DNA of 7,068 nt from an uncultured Candidatus Saccharibacteria bacterium. Lineage in GTDB: Bacteria; Patescibacteriota; Saccharimonadia; Saccharimonadales; Saccharimonadaceae. The position numbers and the translations under genes were made by a program. Positions 1 to 6,793 of this stretch are shown piece by piece; positions within the stretch are counted from its first letter, which is position 1, and each line of letters starts with the position of its first letter. The DNA is taken from NCBI GenBank assembly GCA_948511255.1, contig CAOQNC010000032.1:1-7068 (forward strand), given 5' to 3'. The notes beneath the pieces are model-generated. The model was not told where the DNA came from. It did no database searches and saw only the letters and a list, made by a program, of their open reading frames with translations.

Positions 1-989
1 ATAATAAGGTTTCGTTGACGACGACGAATTTGGATATGGCGGTGGTGAGTTATTTACCGGCGGCAGGATGTAAAAATGGTGTAGTGACAGTGCCGGCGAG
101 ATTGATGGCGGAGTTTGTGAGTAATTTGCCTCGGGGGGAGATGGTGGAGATGACAGCAGAAGGCGAAAAAGTTACAATCCGGGCTGGCGAATATACTTCG
201 AGCATAAATGGGGCGCTCGCAGATGATTTTCCGGAGTTGCCGGAGATTGAAGAGGACAAGGCGGTGAAGTTTACGCTGGGGGTGGATGAGTTCAAGGATG
301 GGTTGGCGCAGGTGATGGTGGCAGTGAGTAATGACACGACGCGGCCGGCGCTTACCGGTGTATACTTTAATACGTTTGAAGGTGGGCTGTATCTTGCGGC
401 AACCGACGGATATCGGTTGGCGGAACGGAAGGTTCTGGGGGAAACTGAGGCGGAAGTTGTGGCGATTGTGCCAGCATCTTCCCTTCGGACGGTGATGGGG
501 CTGCTTGGGGATGAGGCGACGGAGATTGAGGTTTTGTTTGATGAGTCTCAAGTGAGATTTAGGCTGGGTGAAGTTGAAGTAACGTCAAAGTTGATTAGCG
601 GTTCGTTCCCTGATTATAGGCAATTAATACCGAAAGAGACGGAAATTAAGACAGAATTGCCGCGCGACGAACTGACGCGGGTGACGAAATTGGCGGCGCT
701 GTTCGCGAAAGAAGTCGGCGGGTCGGTAGTGTGTGAAACTTCTGTGGAAAACGGAACGTTTGCGATTTCTTCGGTGGCGAATGAGCTGGGGGAGAATAAG
801 TCGGAAATTAAGACTGAGGTGAATGCGGACGGAAAGGTGACGCTGAACTCGAGGTTTTTGCTGGATACGTTAAATGTGCTCGGTGGAAAAGTGGTGAGTT
901 TTGGGTTCTCGAATAAGCTAGATCCGGTTGTGCTCCGGAGCGACGCGACGGCGGATTATGTGCATATTATTATGCCGCTGAAATCGTAA
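1..989 (+). CDS. dnaN: DNA polymerase III beta subunit (sliding clamp), 5'-truncated by window
   Basis: Beta clamp: a ring-shaped dimer that encircles DNA and tethers DNA polymerase III and repair enzymes. The reading frame is open from base 3 and enters the window mid-protein (NKVSLTTTNLDMAVV, matching the end of the first clamp fold). The TTG at 15 is therefore an internal leucine codon, not a start. About 328 residues are visible. The family is usually around 365-375 residues, so roughly 40 N-terminal residues lie upstream. Family landmarks in order are VTVPARLM and DDFPELPE in domain 1, TRPALTGVYF and ATDGYRLAER in domain 2 (near 339-420), GSFPDYRQLIPKE (near 600-636), and the C-terminal YVHIIMPLKS. 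The C-terminal MPL resembles the usual clamp ending MPM/MPL. It ends in TAA, 24 bp before recF, which suggests co-transcription in the classical dnaA-dnaN-recF arrangement near oriC; dnaA itself is not visible. The identification is secure. Confidence 0.97.
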   Translation, partial: NKVSLTTTNLDMAVVSYLPAAGCKNGVVTVPARLMAEFVSNLPRGEMVEMTAEGEKVTIRAGEYTSSINGALADDFPELPEIEEDKAVKFTLGVDEFKDGLAQVMVAVSNDTTRPALTGVYFNTFEGGLYLAATDGYRLAERKVLGETEAEVVAIVPASSLRTVMGLLGDEATEIEVLFDESQVRFRLGEVEVTSKLISGSFPDYRQLIPKETEIKTELPRDELTRVTKLAALFAKEVGGSVVCETSVENGTFAISSVANELGENKSEIKTEVNADGKVTLNSRFLLDTLNVLGGKVVSFGFSNKLDPVVLRSDATADYVHIIMPLKS

Positions 990-1013
990 AGTTGTAGTAC
1001 GGGGCCGTGGAAA

Positions 1014-2045
1014 ATGGTGATTAGAAGTGTAAAACTCACGAATTTTCGGTCGCATGAGAGTTTTGTGCTTCAGTGTAATCCACAGACGACAACGATTATT
1101 GGGGAAAACGGCTGTGGAAAAACCTCGGTTCTAGAGGCGATTTACGAGGCCTTACAGGGGAAAAGTTTTCGGGCAGTCGATCGGGAGATTGTGCGGCGAG
1201 GGGCGGAGTTTTATCGGGTGGAGCTGGAGTATGAGGATGGGCGGAAAGTGGTGGCGATATATGATGCTGGGTTGGCGAAGAAGGAGTTTTTGGCGGAAGA
1301 TAAAAAGTCAAAACGGTTACCAAAGAAGGCGAAATATCCGATTGTCTTGTTCGAGCCGGATGATTTACATTTAGTTGGGTCGAGTCCGGTGAGTCGGAGG
1401 AATTATTTTGATCGAGTTTTTGGACAGTTGTCGGAAAAGTATAATACGGCGCTCTTGAGGTATAATAAGGCACTCAGGCAGCGGAACGAATTATTGAAGG
1501 ACGAGGGGGTGCGGCAAGAGGATTTGTTTTCTTGGGATGTACTTTTGACGCGGCACGGAGCGGAGCTTGCGGAGGCACGGCGGGGGTTTGTCAAGGAGAT
1601 AAATAAGAGGTTTACGGAAGTTTATCGGTCGATTGCGGAAAATGAAGATGAAGTTTTGTTGTCATATGAGAGTTCGGTGCGGTCGGAAAGTGAGTTTTTG
1701 GCGCGATTGATGGCGGATTTTCCACGTGATTCCCTGCTCGGGCATACGAGTTTCGGAGTACACCGAGATAATTATGAGTTTATTTTTAATGGGGCGGGAG
1801 CGGACGGATCGGCAAGTCGGGGTGAAGTACGGTCGAGTGTGCTGGCGCTAAAGTTCATCGAGGCAGAGATGGTGGTGTCGGTTTTGGGGCGGAGGCCAGT
1901 AGTGTTGTTGGATGATGTATTTTCTGAACTCGATGAGACGCGACAGAAATGTCTCGTGAGGAATTTTCGGGAGAATCAGATTATCTTGACTACTATAAGT
2001 AGTCAAGATAATCTTGCTAACTGCGTCGCTCTGGAGAAAAGGTAA
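1014..2045 (+). CDS. recF: RecF, SMC/ABC-type ATPase for recombinational gap repair
   Basis: RecF acts with RecO and RecR to load RecA at single-strand gaps and stalled forks. The 343-residue protein is slightly short for the family. Visible motifs are the N-terminal VKLTNFRSHE; Walker A GENGCGKTS (residues 30-38, Lys36); LFEPDDLHLV and the SRRNYFD segment (112-133); GVHRDNYEF (248-256, the family GPHRDD motif); a degenerate ABC signature SRGEVRSS (268-275, where the family has SQGQQRT) followed by LALKFIEAE; and Walker B/D-loop VVLLDDVFSELDE (296-308). The ATG at 1014 is chosen because MVIRSVKLTNF matches the normal RecF N-terminus. No good Shine-Dalgarno precedes it (only a G-rich GGGGCCGTGG), so translation may depend on dnaN. 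After QIILTT, where the conserved RecF fold ends, the last ~15 codons lie largely in a perfect palindrome and have a diverged duplicate downstream. The function is secure; the native form of the C-terminal tail is less so. Confidence 0.95.
   Translation: MVIRSVKLTNFRSHESFVLQCNPQTTTIIGENGCGKTSVLEAIYEALQGKSFRAVDREIVRRGAEFYRVELEYEDGRKVVAIYDAGLAKKEFLAEDKKSKRLPKKAKYPIVLFEPDDLHLVGSSPVSRRNYFDRVFGQLSEKYNTALLRYNKALRQRNELLKDEGVRQEDLFSWDVLLTRHGAELAEARRGFVKEINKRFTEVYRSIAENEDEVLLSYESSVRSESEFLARLMADFPRDSLLGHTSFGVHRDNYEFIFNGAGADGSASRGEVRSSVLALKFIEAEMVVSVLGRRPVVLLDDVFSELDETRQKCLVRNFRENQIILTTISSQDNLANCVALEKR
1978..2014. repeat. Perfect 17-bp inverted repeat inside the recF 3' end
   Basis: The left arm AGATTATCTTGACTACT (1978-1994) and the right arm AGTAGTCAAGATAATCT (1998-2014) are perfectly complementary around a 3-nt ATA centre. 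The palindrome is in frame within recF and encodes its last residues from QII through SSQDN. No T-run follows on either strand, so it is not a standard intrinsic terminator. As mRNA it would form a long, A/U-rich but uninterrupted hairpin just before the recF stop codon. It could stabilise the mRNA 3' end, act as a barrier between convergent transcripts, bind a protein, or be a small palindromic element. These roles are inference; the palindrome itself is directly visible. Confidence 0.93.
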
Positions 2046-2075
2046 ACCTTTCCTTCTTTCGCTATCCTCGTTAGT

Positions 2076-2142
2076 TCAGATTATTATTACTTCCGTCGGA
2101 AGTAATAATATGTCTGGCTGCGTTGTTTTGGAGAAGAGGTAG
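2076..2142 (+). pseudogene. Diverged second copy of the recF 3' tail (remnant or repeated element)
   Basis: Read in a different frame from recF, this stretch gives QIIIT ... NN-M-SG then CVVLEKR and TAG. Real recF ends QIILT ... DN-L-AN then CVALEKR and TAA. By hand alignment with one codon gap, 46 of 66 bases match from the CAG codon through the stop (2077-2142 against 1977-2045). In the final block, the differences (gtc/gtt, gct/gtt, ctg/ttg, aaa/aag, taa/tag) are all transitions; four of the five keep the encoded residue or stop, and the fifth is Ala to Val. Similarity fades outside about 1976-2047 and 2076-2144. It has no start codon or SD of its own, so it is not an independent gene. It may be the old recF end left behind after the 3' end was replaced, one end of an integration event, or a copy of a small hairpin-bearing element. 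Confidence 0.7.
2082..2110. repeat. Perfect 13-bp inverted repeat in the recF-recF' gap
   Basis: The left arm TATTATTACTTCC (2082-2094) and the right arm GGAAGTAATAATA (2098-2110) are perfectly complementary around GTC. In RNA the stem could continue with AGAU (2078-2081) against GUCU (2112-2115), giving three Watson-Crick pairs and one G-U pair past a single bulged U at 2111. That would bring it to 17 pairs, as in the hairpin inside recF. Its centre (2096) is exactly 100 bp from the centre of that hairpin (1996). No T-run follows in either direction. It may act as a bidirectional transcript-end structure between the convergent units. Confidence 0.9.
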
Positions 2143-2230
2143 AATGATCGGTTATGGTTGGGTTGATTTCTTGATGTCGAAGAGAACTAGTTTCTGAGAT
2201 TTATTGGCGGATGATTTTTATGATTGATGG

Positions 2231-4954
2231 TTAGGCTGCATAGCTCCGATTGCGGACGTCGGCGTAGACGATGTATTGATGCTGGGCGATGAGGGGTTGT
2301 TGGTTTGGGTTGTTTTGTTGGTCGAAGTCTGGCGCGAGATCTTCGCGGAAGGCTTCGATTACTTCATCGCCGGTCAGGGTTGGTTCGTTGTTCATAGCGA
2401 TACGAGTGCTGGCGTCGTAGTCGTTGAGGAAGTTTGTGTATTCTACCAAGGCGATGAGGCCTTCGGCGTCATCTTTCGACATGCCGGAGTAGTGGGCGAG
2501 GATTCCGGATGGAGTGGTGTCAAGAGGGTGTTCTTTCTCGTAGGCTTCTTCGTAAGCGGTGACTGGATTTTTAGAGTCTTCGTAGGCTCCCATTTGTTCG
2601 AGAATGCGCTGATCTTCGACGTAGCGTTGGTAATATTTCATTTCTGAGTCCCACATGGAATTCTCTGAGCTGTTGACGCAGTTAGCGCCAGTTGCCCAGC
2701 CTTGGTTTACTGGATCAAGGCTACTGAGCCCATCAATAATACTGACGACGTCACTGACGATTGGGATACTATTAAGAATGGTGCTGAAGCCGCCGGCGCT
2801 GCTGCTGGCTTCTAGATTGCTAAGGATGCCGGAATCAAGAACGCCGAACGGAGAGTCGCGACCGTCACAGTAAGTGATATAACGAGCTAAGTTGGAGTTG
2901 TTGTTGATTTTACAGTTACCGTCACTATCGCAGTCGAGATTTGTTGTGTTGCCGCTGCCTTTTCCAGTTAGGACTGCGCCGTAAGTTGAGTCGTCCGGAT
3001 CGAGCTCAATAGTGGAGAGGTCGGTGGTGGTGACTGGATTACAATAAATGTCTCCGACGGCACCGATTTCTTCTAGCGCTGGACAATCTCCGAAAGTCGT
3101 CATATAGGAGCTGTTTTCTCCTTCTGCGGAAGCTCTACCTCCGATGGATGCTAAGGCGGTGGAGGTTGTGCGCATGAGAGATGTAATGCTGGTTAATTTT
3201 GTGGTGGCTAAGGATGGCGCGAGACTGTAGGCGATACTGCCGAGGAAAGTGTTTTTATTTGTGACATCGAAGGGACTCAAGTTTTTGCGATCGATTTCTG
3301 CGTCCATGGCAAGGATGGTGTTTGTGGCTTGATTGAAGGCGGTGGCGACGCTTTTTGATGAGAGAGACTGGCCACTGCCGGATCGACCAACCCTAGTATT
3401 AGCGGCGGAGGCACCTTTAGTGAATAGCTCGCCCGCTGGGATACCGGTTGCGGTTTCGAATACGTTAGTGAAGAGTGCTTGAGCAATAGTCGGGACTAGG
3501 AAGCCAACGGCGGCGTTGACGGCGGTGGCGATACCGACGTTGACGACGGTAGCCACGAAGAAGCTGCCTACAATCTTTGCGAGGCCACCAGTACCAATTG
3601 CGACGGCCATGGAAAGGGCGGATTCGGCAATTTGGGTAAGTGCGCAGCCTGTAGCTGTAATGGTATTGAACCCAAGGAATTTTACAACTGCGTTAGTAGT
3701 ACGATCTAGGGAGTAATTTTGAGTGGTTGCTTTTTGGGCTGGAGCGTCAGCCAAAACCATTTGCATACCATTAGACTGGAGCGGTGCGCCGGTAACATCT
3801 TCTTTGGATTCAGAGGAACCGTTGCTAAGCTTTTGGACCTGGGCGGTTGTGCTAGTGCTGAGGAAATTCATAACTTCATGATAGGCGGAGGTGTCGCCGT
3901 AGCCAGCTTTCATTTTGCTGATATTTTCCATGAAGCCCATGAAATAGTTAATAGATTGGTAGATTTCGTTGGCGGCTACGGCCATCGATATCAGATTGGC
4001 GACCTTTAGAACTGCGCAACTAGCATCGAGAATACCCGTGGCGGTAGCGGCATTTTTGGCGAGTCCGCTTACGAAAGATTTAGCTTGCACTTCCGCTTCA
4101 GCTACGCTTGTTCCAGATTTGTTGGCTCCTGAACCACCGTCTATCTTATTTTCAACTACCGTTGTAGTAACTTCTTTACCATCTTCACCTTTGGTGGTAA
4201 CTTCGCGTTCTTGCTTGTTACCGGTTGAGAGGTTTGTGGTATTTCCTTCGAATTTCTGGGACATGGTTTTGTCGAAGGCTGCTAAGTCGGCATCGGCGTC
4301 ATTGGTTTGCTTAAACCCACTGAATAGGTTGCGACTGAGGCCGAGTTTTTGGTATATTTTGTTTGCGATGTCGTCGAAGAAGGTGGCAACGCGTCCGCGC
4401 TTGGCGCTGGAATAAGCATCGCGGAAGTCAACGTCGGAATGGTATTTATTAATGAAGTCGCTTGCGGAGATAGTTTCGTCATTCCATTTTAGGACGCGAT
4501 TTGTGCCGGATCCTTCGACTTCGATACCGTAGCTGGCTAGGCGTTTCTGGAAGGAGTTGGACATGTGCTTATATTTTTTAGCACCATACCAAGTGACTGT
4601 GGTCTGATTCCCGCCTTGGAGCATGTATTTCATGATTTGCGGGGTACGGAGGGCGTAGCTGGTATATTGGGTGTCGGTGGCTTCTGTGAATAGGGCTTCC
4701 ATGGCGGGGCCAAGGAGTGAATTTGAACTCCCAAGGAAAGTTCCCCCGCCAATCAGAGTTAAGGCTATGGCGACAATGGCACCGATACCTTTTTTCTTAC
4801 CTTTGACTTTAGTCTGGTTTGGCGCCTCTTTTCCATTGCCGGTATAATATGATTTTTCCGCGCTGTTGGTTAGGGCATTATTTTCTGCATCACGAAGATT
4901 AGCAACGACGTCGTTGCTTGACCCGCTTTTGTCTGGAAGTGGATTATTTGCCAT
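2231..4954 (-). CDS. Large uncharacterised membrane protein of the T4SS-like operon (possible VirB6-like role)
   Basis: This 907-residue protein has no named domain that I recognise. Visible layout: a hydrophilic N-terminus; a basic patch KVKGKKKG (49-56) just before a membrane segment at about 57-75, predicting N-terminus inside; a soluble region (~77-300) including a basic block around 120-215 (SFQKRLASYGIEVEG, RGRVATFFDDIANKIYQKLGLSRN) and a Thr/Lys/Glu-rich low-complexity stretch (~240-290); a hydrophobic segment at ~304-328; and a long hydrophobic Ala/Gly/Val region at ~445-495. The C-terminal half is soluble, with six cysteines (624, 638, 675, 681, 696, 759) and an acidic, helical end. 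It resembles large membrane proteins I recall beside VirB4 in Patescibacteria; this is memory, not a search. Following virB4 by 3 bp, it is probably an envelope component of the same machine. Polytopic VirB6/TrbL-like is the best guess. No peptidoglycan-hydrolase motif was seen. The start is supported by GAAGG six bases upstream. Confidence 0.88.
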   Translation of the reverse strand: MANNPLPDKSGSSNDVVANLRDAENNALTNSAEKSYYTGNGKEAPNQTKVKGKKKGIGAIVAIALTLIGGGTFLGSSNSLLGPAMEALFTEATDTQYTSYALRTPQIMKYMLQGGNQTTVTWYGAKKYKHMSNSFQKRLASYGIEVEGSGTNRVLKWNDETISASDFINKYHSDVDFRDAYSSAKRGRVATFFDDIANKIYQKLGLSRNLFSGFKQTNDADADLAAFDKTMSQKFEGNTTNLSTGNKQEREVTTKGEDGKEVTTTVVENKIDGGSGANKSGTSVAEAEVQAKSFVSGLAKNAATATGILDASCAVLKVANLISMAVAANEIYQSINYFMGFMENISKMKAGYGDTSAYHEVMNFLSTSTTAQVQKLSNGSSESKEDVTGAPLQSNGMQMVLADAPAQKATTQNYSLDRTTNAVVKFLGFNTITATGCALTQIAESALSMAVAIGTGGLAKIVGSFFVATVVNVGIATAVNAAVGFLVPTIAQALFTNVFETATGIPAGELFTKGASAANTRVGRSGSGQSLSSKSVATAFNQATNTILAMDAEIDRKNLSPFDVTNKNTFLGSIAYSLAPSLATTKLTSITSLMRTTSTALASIGGRASAEGENSSYMTTFGDCPALEEIGAVGDIYCNPVTTTDLSTIELDPDDSTYGAVLTGKGSGNTTNLDCDSDGNCKINNNSNLARYITYCDGRDSPFGVLDSGILSNLEASSSAGGFSTILNSIPIVSDVVSIIDGLSSLDPVNQGWATGANCVNSSENSMWDSEMKYYQRYVEDQRILEQMGAYEDSKNPVTAYEEAYEKEHPLDTTPSGILAHYSGMSKDDAEGLIALVEYTNFLNDYDASTRIAMNNEPTLTGDEVIEAFREDLAPDFDQQNNPNQQPLIAQHQYIVYADVRNRSYAA

Positions 4955-4957
4955 AGG

Positions 4958-6793
4958 CTACCTTCGGGCGCCTCCGGGGCGGGTGGTGATGAGGGATTCT
5001 TCGGTTTCGGAAGCGATGATTTGGATATGGACGTGGTTGGCGCCGGCGAAGAAGAGGCCTTGGCCGACTGGGAAGTTGGCGAGGCGTTTCTTTTCTTCGT
5101 TGGTGAGTTTAAAGACATCGGAAAGAACATCGACGGCGGACGCAGATTGTTTCAGGAGGAGTTGCATGGAGGAGTTCGCGACGATAGCGCGACCCATTTT
5201 GCTACTCATAAAGTCTTCAACGTCCTGAGTAATAGTGGTGAGGCCAAGGTAGTATTTGCGGGCGCGCTTGGCGAGGCTGAAGAGGAAGTTTGCGGAATCG
5301 TCGTATTTCATGAGCTGCCAGGCCTCATCGACGATGAGGAGGCGGCGTTTTTGGTCGGCGCGGACAATATTCCAGATGTGGGAAAGAATAATATACATAG
5401 CGACGGGACGAAGTTCGTCCTCGAGGTCACGGATGTTAAAGACGACCATTTGGTTGTTGATGTCGATGTTGGATTGTTGCGAGAAGATGCCCGCGAAAGT
5501 ACCGGTCGTGTATTTGCGGAGGCGCTGGGCGAGCTGTGGGCCGGTGCCGCCCATGTGGAGGAGAGTATCGTAGAGATTGATGATGGTCGGCGGGGTGGCT
5601 TGGTGCGTAAGGGGGTCGCTGGTGATGCCGGCGCGAGCGTAAGTATCAATGAGGGCTTGGTCGAGGTCAGCCTCTTCGTTGGCGGTTAGAGCCGGGACGA
5701 CCTGGCCGTTGGCGGCGACTTGGTTACCGCCAAGCATGAGGCGGAAGAGGCCGTGGAGAGTGACAAGATTAGCGCGGAGAGCGTCATTGGCATCTTCGCT
5801 GTCGACGACTTTCGGGAGGTCGAAGGGGTTAATACGGACGTCGGAGTTGAGCGAGAGGCGAATATAACTGCCGCCGACGGCGTCGCAGAGCTTCTGGTAC
5901 TCGTTTTCTGGGTCGATAATGAGGATCTCGGCGCCAATCATCATGGAGCGAAGGGCTTCGAGCTTGACGGCGAAAGATTTACCAGCACCGGATTTCGCGA
6001 AGACGACGAGGTTGGCGTTTTCTAGGCTGAAGCGGTCGAAGATGACGAGGCCGTTGTTGTGCATGTTGATACCGTAGAGGATGCCCTTTTCTTGGGTGAG
6101 GTCGGCGGAAGTGAACGGGAAGCTGGTCGAGATGGCGCCGGTGTTCATGTTGCGACGAATTTGGAGTTGGTCGGTACATTGCGGCATAGTGCTGTTCATT
6201 CCCTGCTCTTGTTGGGCGCTGGCGACTTTCGAGAAAATCATTTGTTGGCCGAGGAGGGTTTCGACTTTGTGTTGGACGAAGTTAAGTTCGTCGAGGGAGT
6301 CGGCCCATAAAGTAATATATAGACCAAAGCGGAAGAACTTTTCGGCACCGACTTGGAGCTTGTCGCGGAGTTCCTCGGCATCATTGATGGCGGCTTCGAT
6401 TTCTGGGTCACGGACTTTACCGCGTTCGGCATTGACTTGGTAACTAGCTTCGAGTTGGGTGACTTTTTTGCGGAGGTTTTTCATGACGACGGTGGTTTCG
6501 ACAGGATAGACATACATAGAAACGTCGAGAACTTCGTCGATGTTGATAAGGGAGGAAATCCAACCAGTATAAAGGGTGCGGGGATAGCCATAGACGTAGA
6601 TGGTGCGACCGTATTTCGTGCCAAGACGGAAATAGCCGGAGTGGATTTCGATGGAGCTTGGGGAGATGAGATCGCGGAGGGTGGTGATGCCCTGTTCAAA
6701 GGCTTGCTGAACTTCGGCCTCTTCGGCGTGCTGGGATTGGATGGCGATTTCGGCGGCGGTAAGTTGTTTCGCGGCTTTATTTTTTCTAGGCAT
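4958..6793 (-). CDS. virB4: VirB4/TraC-family type IV secretion ATPase
   Basis: This is the conserved cytoplasmic ATPase that powers T4SS, conjugation and related pilus/DNA-transfer machines. The 611-residue protein has an N-terminal VirB4/TraC-type region (~40-260: SGYFRLGTKYGRTIYVYGYP, then FPFTSADLTQEKGILYGINMHN and GLVIFDRFSLENANLVVF) and a C-terminal RecA/FtsK-like motor. Walker A is AKSGAGKSF (266-274, Lys272), followed by LIIDPENEYQKL (291-302). Walker B is LLIVDEAWQLM (485-495, Asp489/Glu490). A basic KRARKY segment and the TTITQDVEDF motif (519-528) follow, as in other VirB4 ATPases. It is shorter than proteobacterial VirB4 (~800) but close to TraC/TrsE-like lengths in Gram-positive and CPR systems. 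The ATG at 6793 is preferred over in-frame starts further upstream because AAAGGAG sits just before it and MPRKNK begins a plausible soluble N-terminus. It overlaps the upstream gene by 8 bp and ends 3 bp before the next one. Confidence 0.95.
   Translation of the reverse strand: MPRKNKAAKQLTAAEIAIQSQHAEEAEVQQAFEQGITTLRDLISPSSIEIHSGYFRLGTKYGRTIYVYGYPRTLYTGWISSLINIDEVLDVSMYVYPVETTVVMKNLRKKVTQLEASYQVNAERGKVRDPEIEAAINDAEELRDKLQVGAEKFFRFGLYITLWADSLDELNFVQHKVETLLGQQMIFSKVASAQQEQGMNSTMPQCTDQLQIRRNMNTGAISTSFPFTSADLTQEKGILYGINMHNNGLVIFDRFSLENANLVVFAKSGAGKSFAVKLEALRSMMIGAEILIIDPENEYQKLCDAVGGSYIRLSLNSDVRINPFDLPKVVDSEDANDALRANLVTLHGLFRLMLGGNQVAANGQVVPALTANEEADLDQALIDTYARAGITSDPLTHQATPPTIINLYDTLLHMGGTGPQLAQRLRKYTTGTFAGIFSQQSNIDINNQMVVFNIRDLEDELRPVAMYIILSHIWNIVRADQKRRLLIVDEAWQLMKYDDSANFLFSLAKRARKYYLGLTTITQDVEDFMSSKMGRAIVANSSMQLLLKQSASAVDVLSDVFKLTNEEKKRLANFPVGQGLFFAGANHVHIQIIASETEESLITTRPGGARR
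4961..4965 (-). promoter_or_regulatory. Shine-Dalgarno for the 907-residue protein, inside the virB4 end
   Basis: On the minus strand GAAGG lies six bases before the ATG at 4954 and overlaps the last codons of virB4, whose TAG is at 4960-4958. A stronger GGAGG (4975-4971) is 16 bases away, too far for normal use. This placement implies ribosomes terminating on virB4 re-initiate on the next gene. Confidence 0.6.

Larger units (their letters stand above)
2046..2230. other. Convergent intergenic region between recF and the T4SS-like operon
   Basis: Plus-strand recF and the minus-strand operon both run into this 185-bp gap. It holds the second recF-like tail and its palindrome (described separately). 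Apart from the reduplicated segment I see no credible small gene. I also see no classical intrinsic terminator (GC-rich hairpin plus T-run) for either direction. The stretch at 2143-2230 is T/G-rich on the plus strand with no hairpin longer than about four pairs. If transcription ends here, the 2082-2110 palindrome is the only strong candidate structure, and it would serve both directions. Confidence 0.6.

Noticed and set aside
15..17. TTG as the dnaN start codon
   Set aside because: The frame stays open to the window edge and the protein matches the clamp interior, so this is an internal leucine codon.
1978..2014. Classical rho-independent terminator
   Set aside because: The stem is A/T-rich, sits before the recF stop codon, and has no T-run on either side.
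2011..2030. Integron attC or similar recombination core (GCTAAC next to a hairpin)
   Set aside because: The paired RYYYAAC/GTTRRRY sites are not both present and there is no cassette or integrase in view.
2185..2192. AACTAGTT palindrome as an operator
   Set aside because: Eight bases of symmetry, expected by chance, and not placed upstream of any gene start.
5021..5689. 222-codon plus-strand open frame opposite virB4
   Set aside because: It lies wholly antisense to the conserved motor domain of VirB4, has no recognisable domain, and is explained by biased codon use on the opposite strand.
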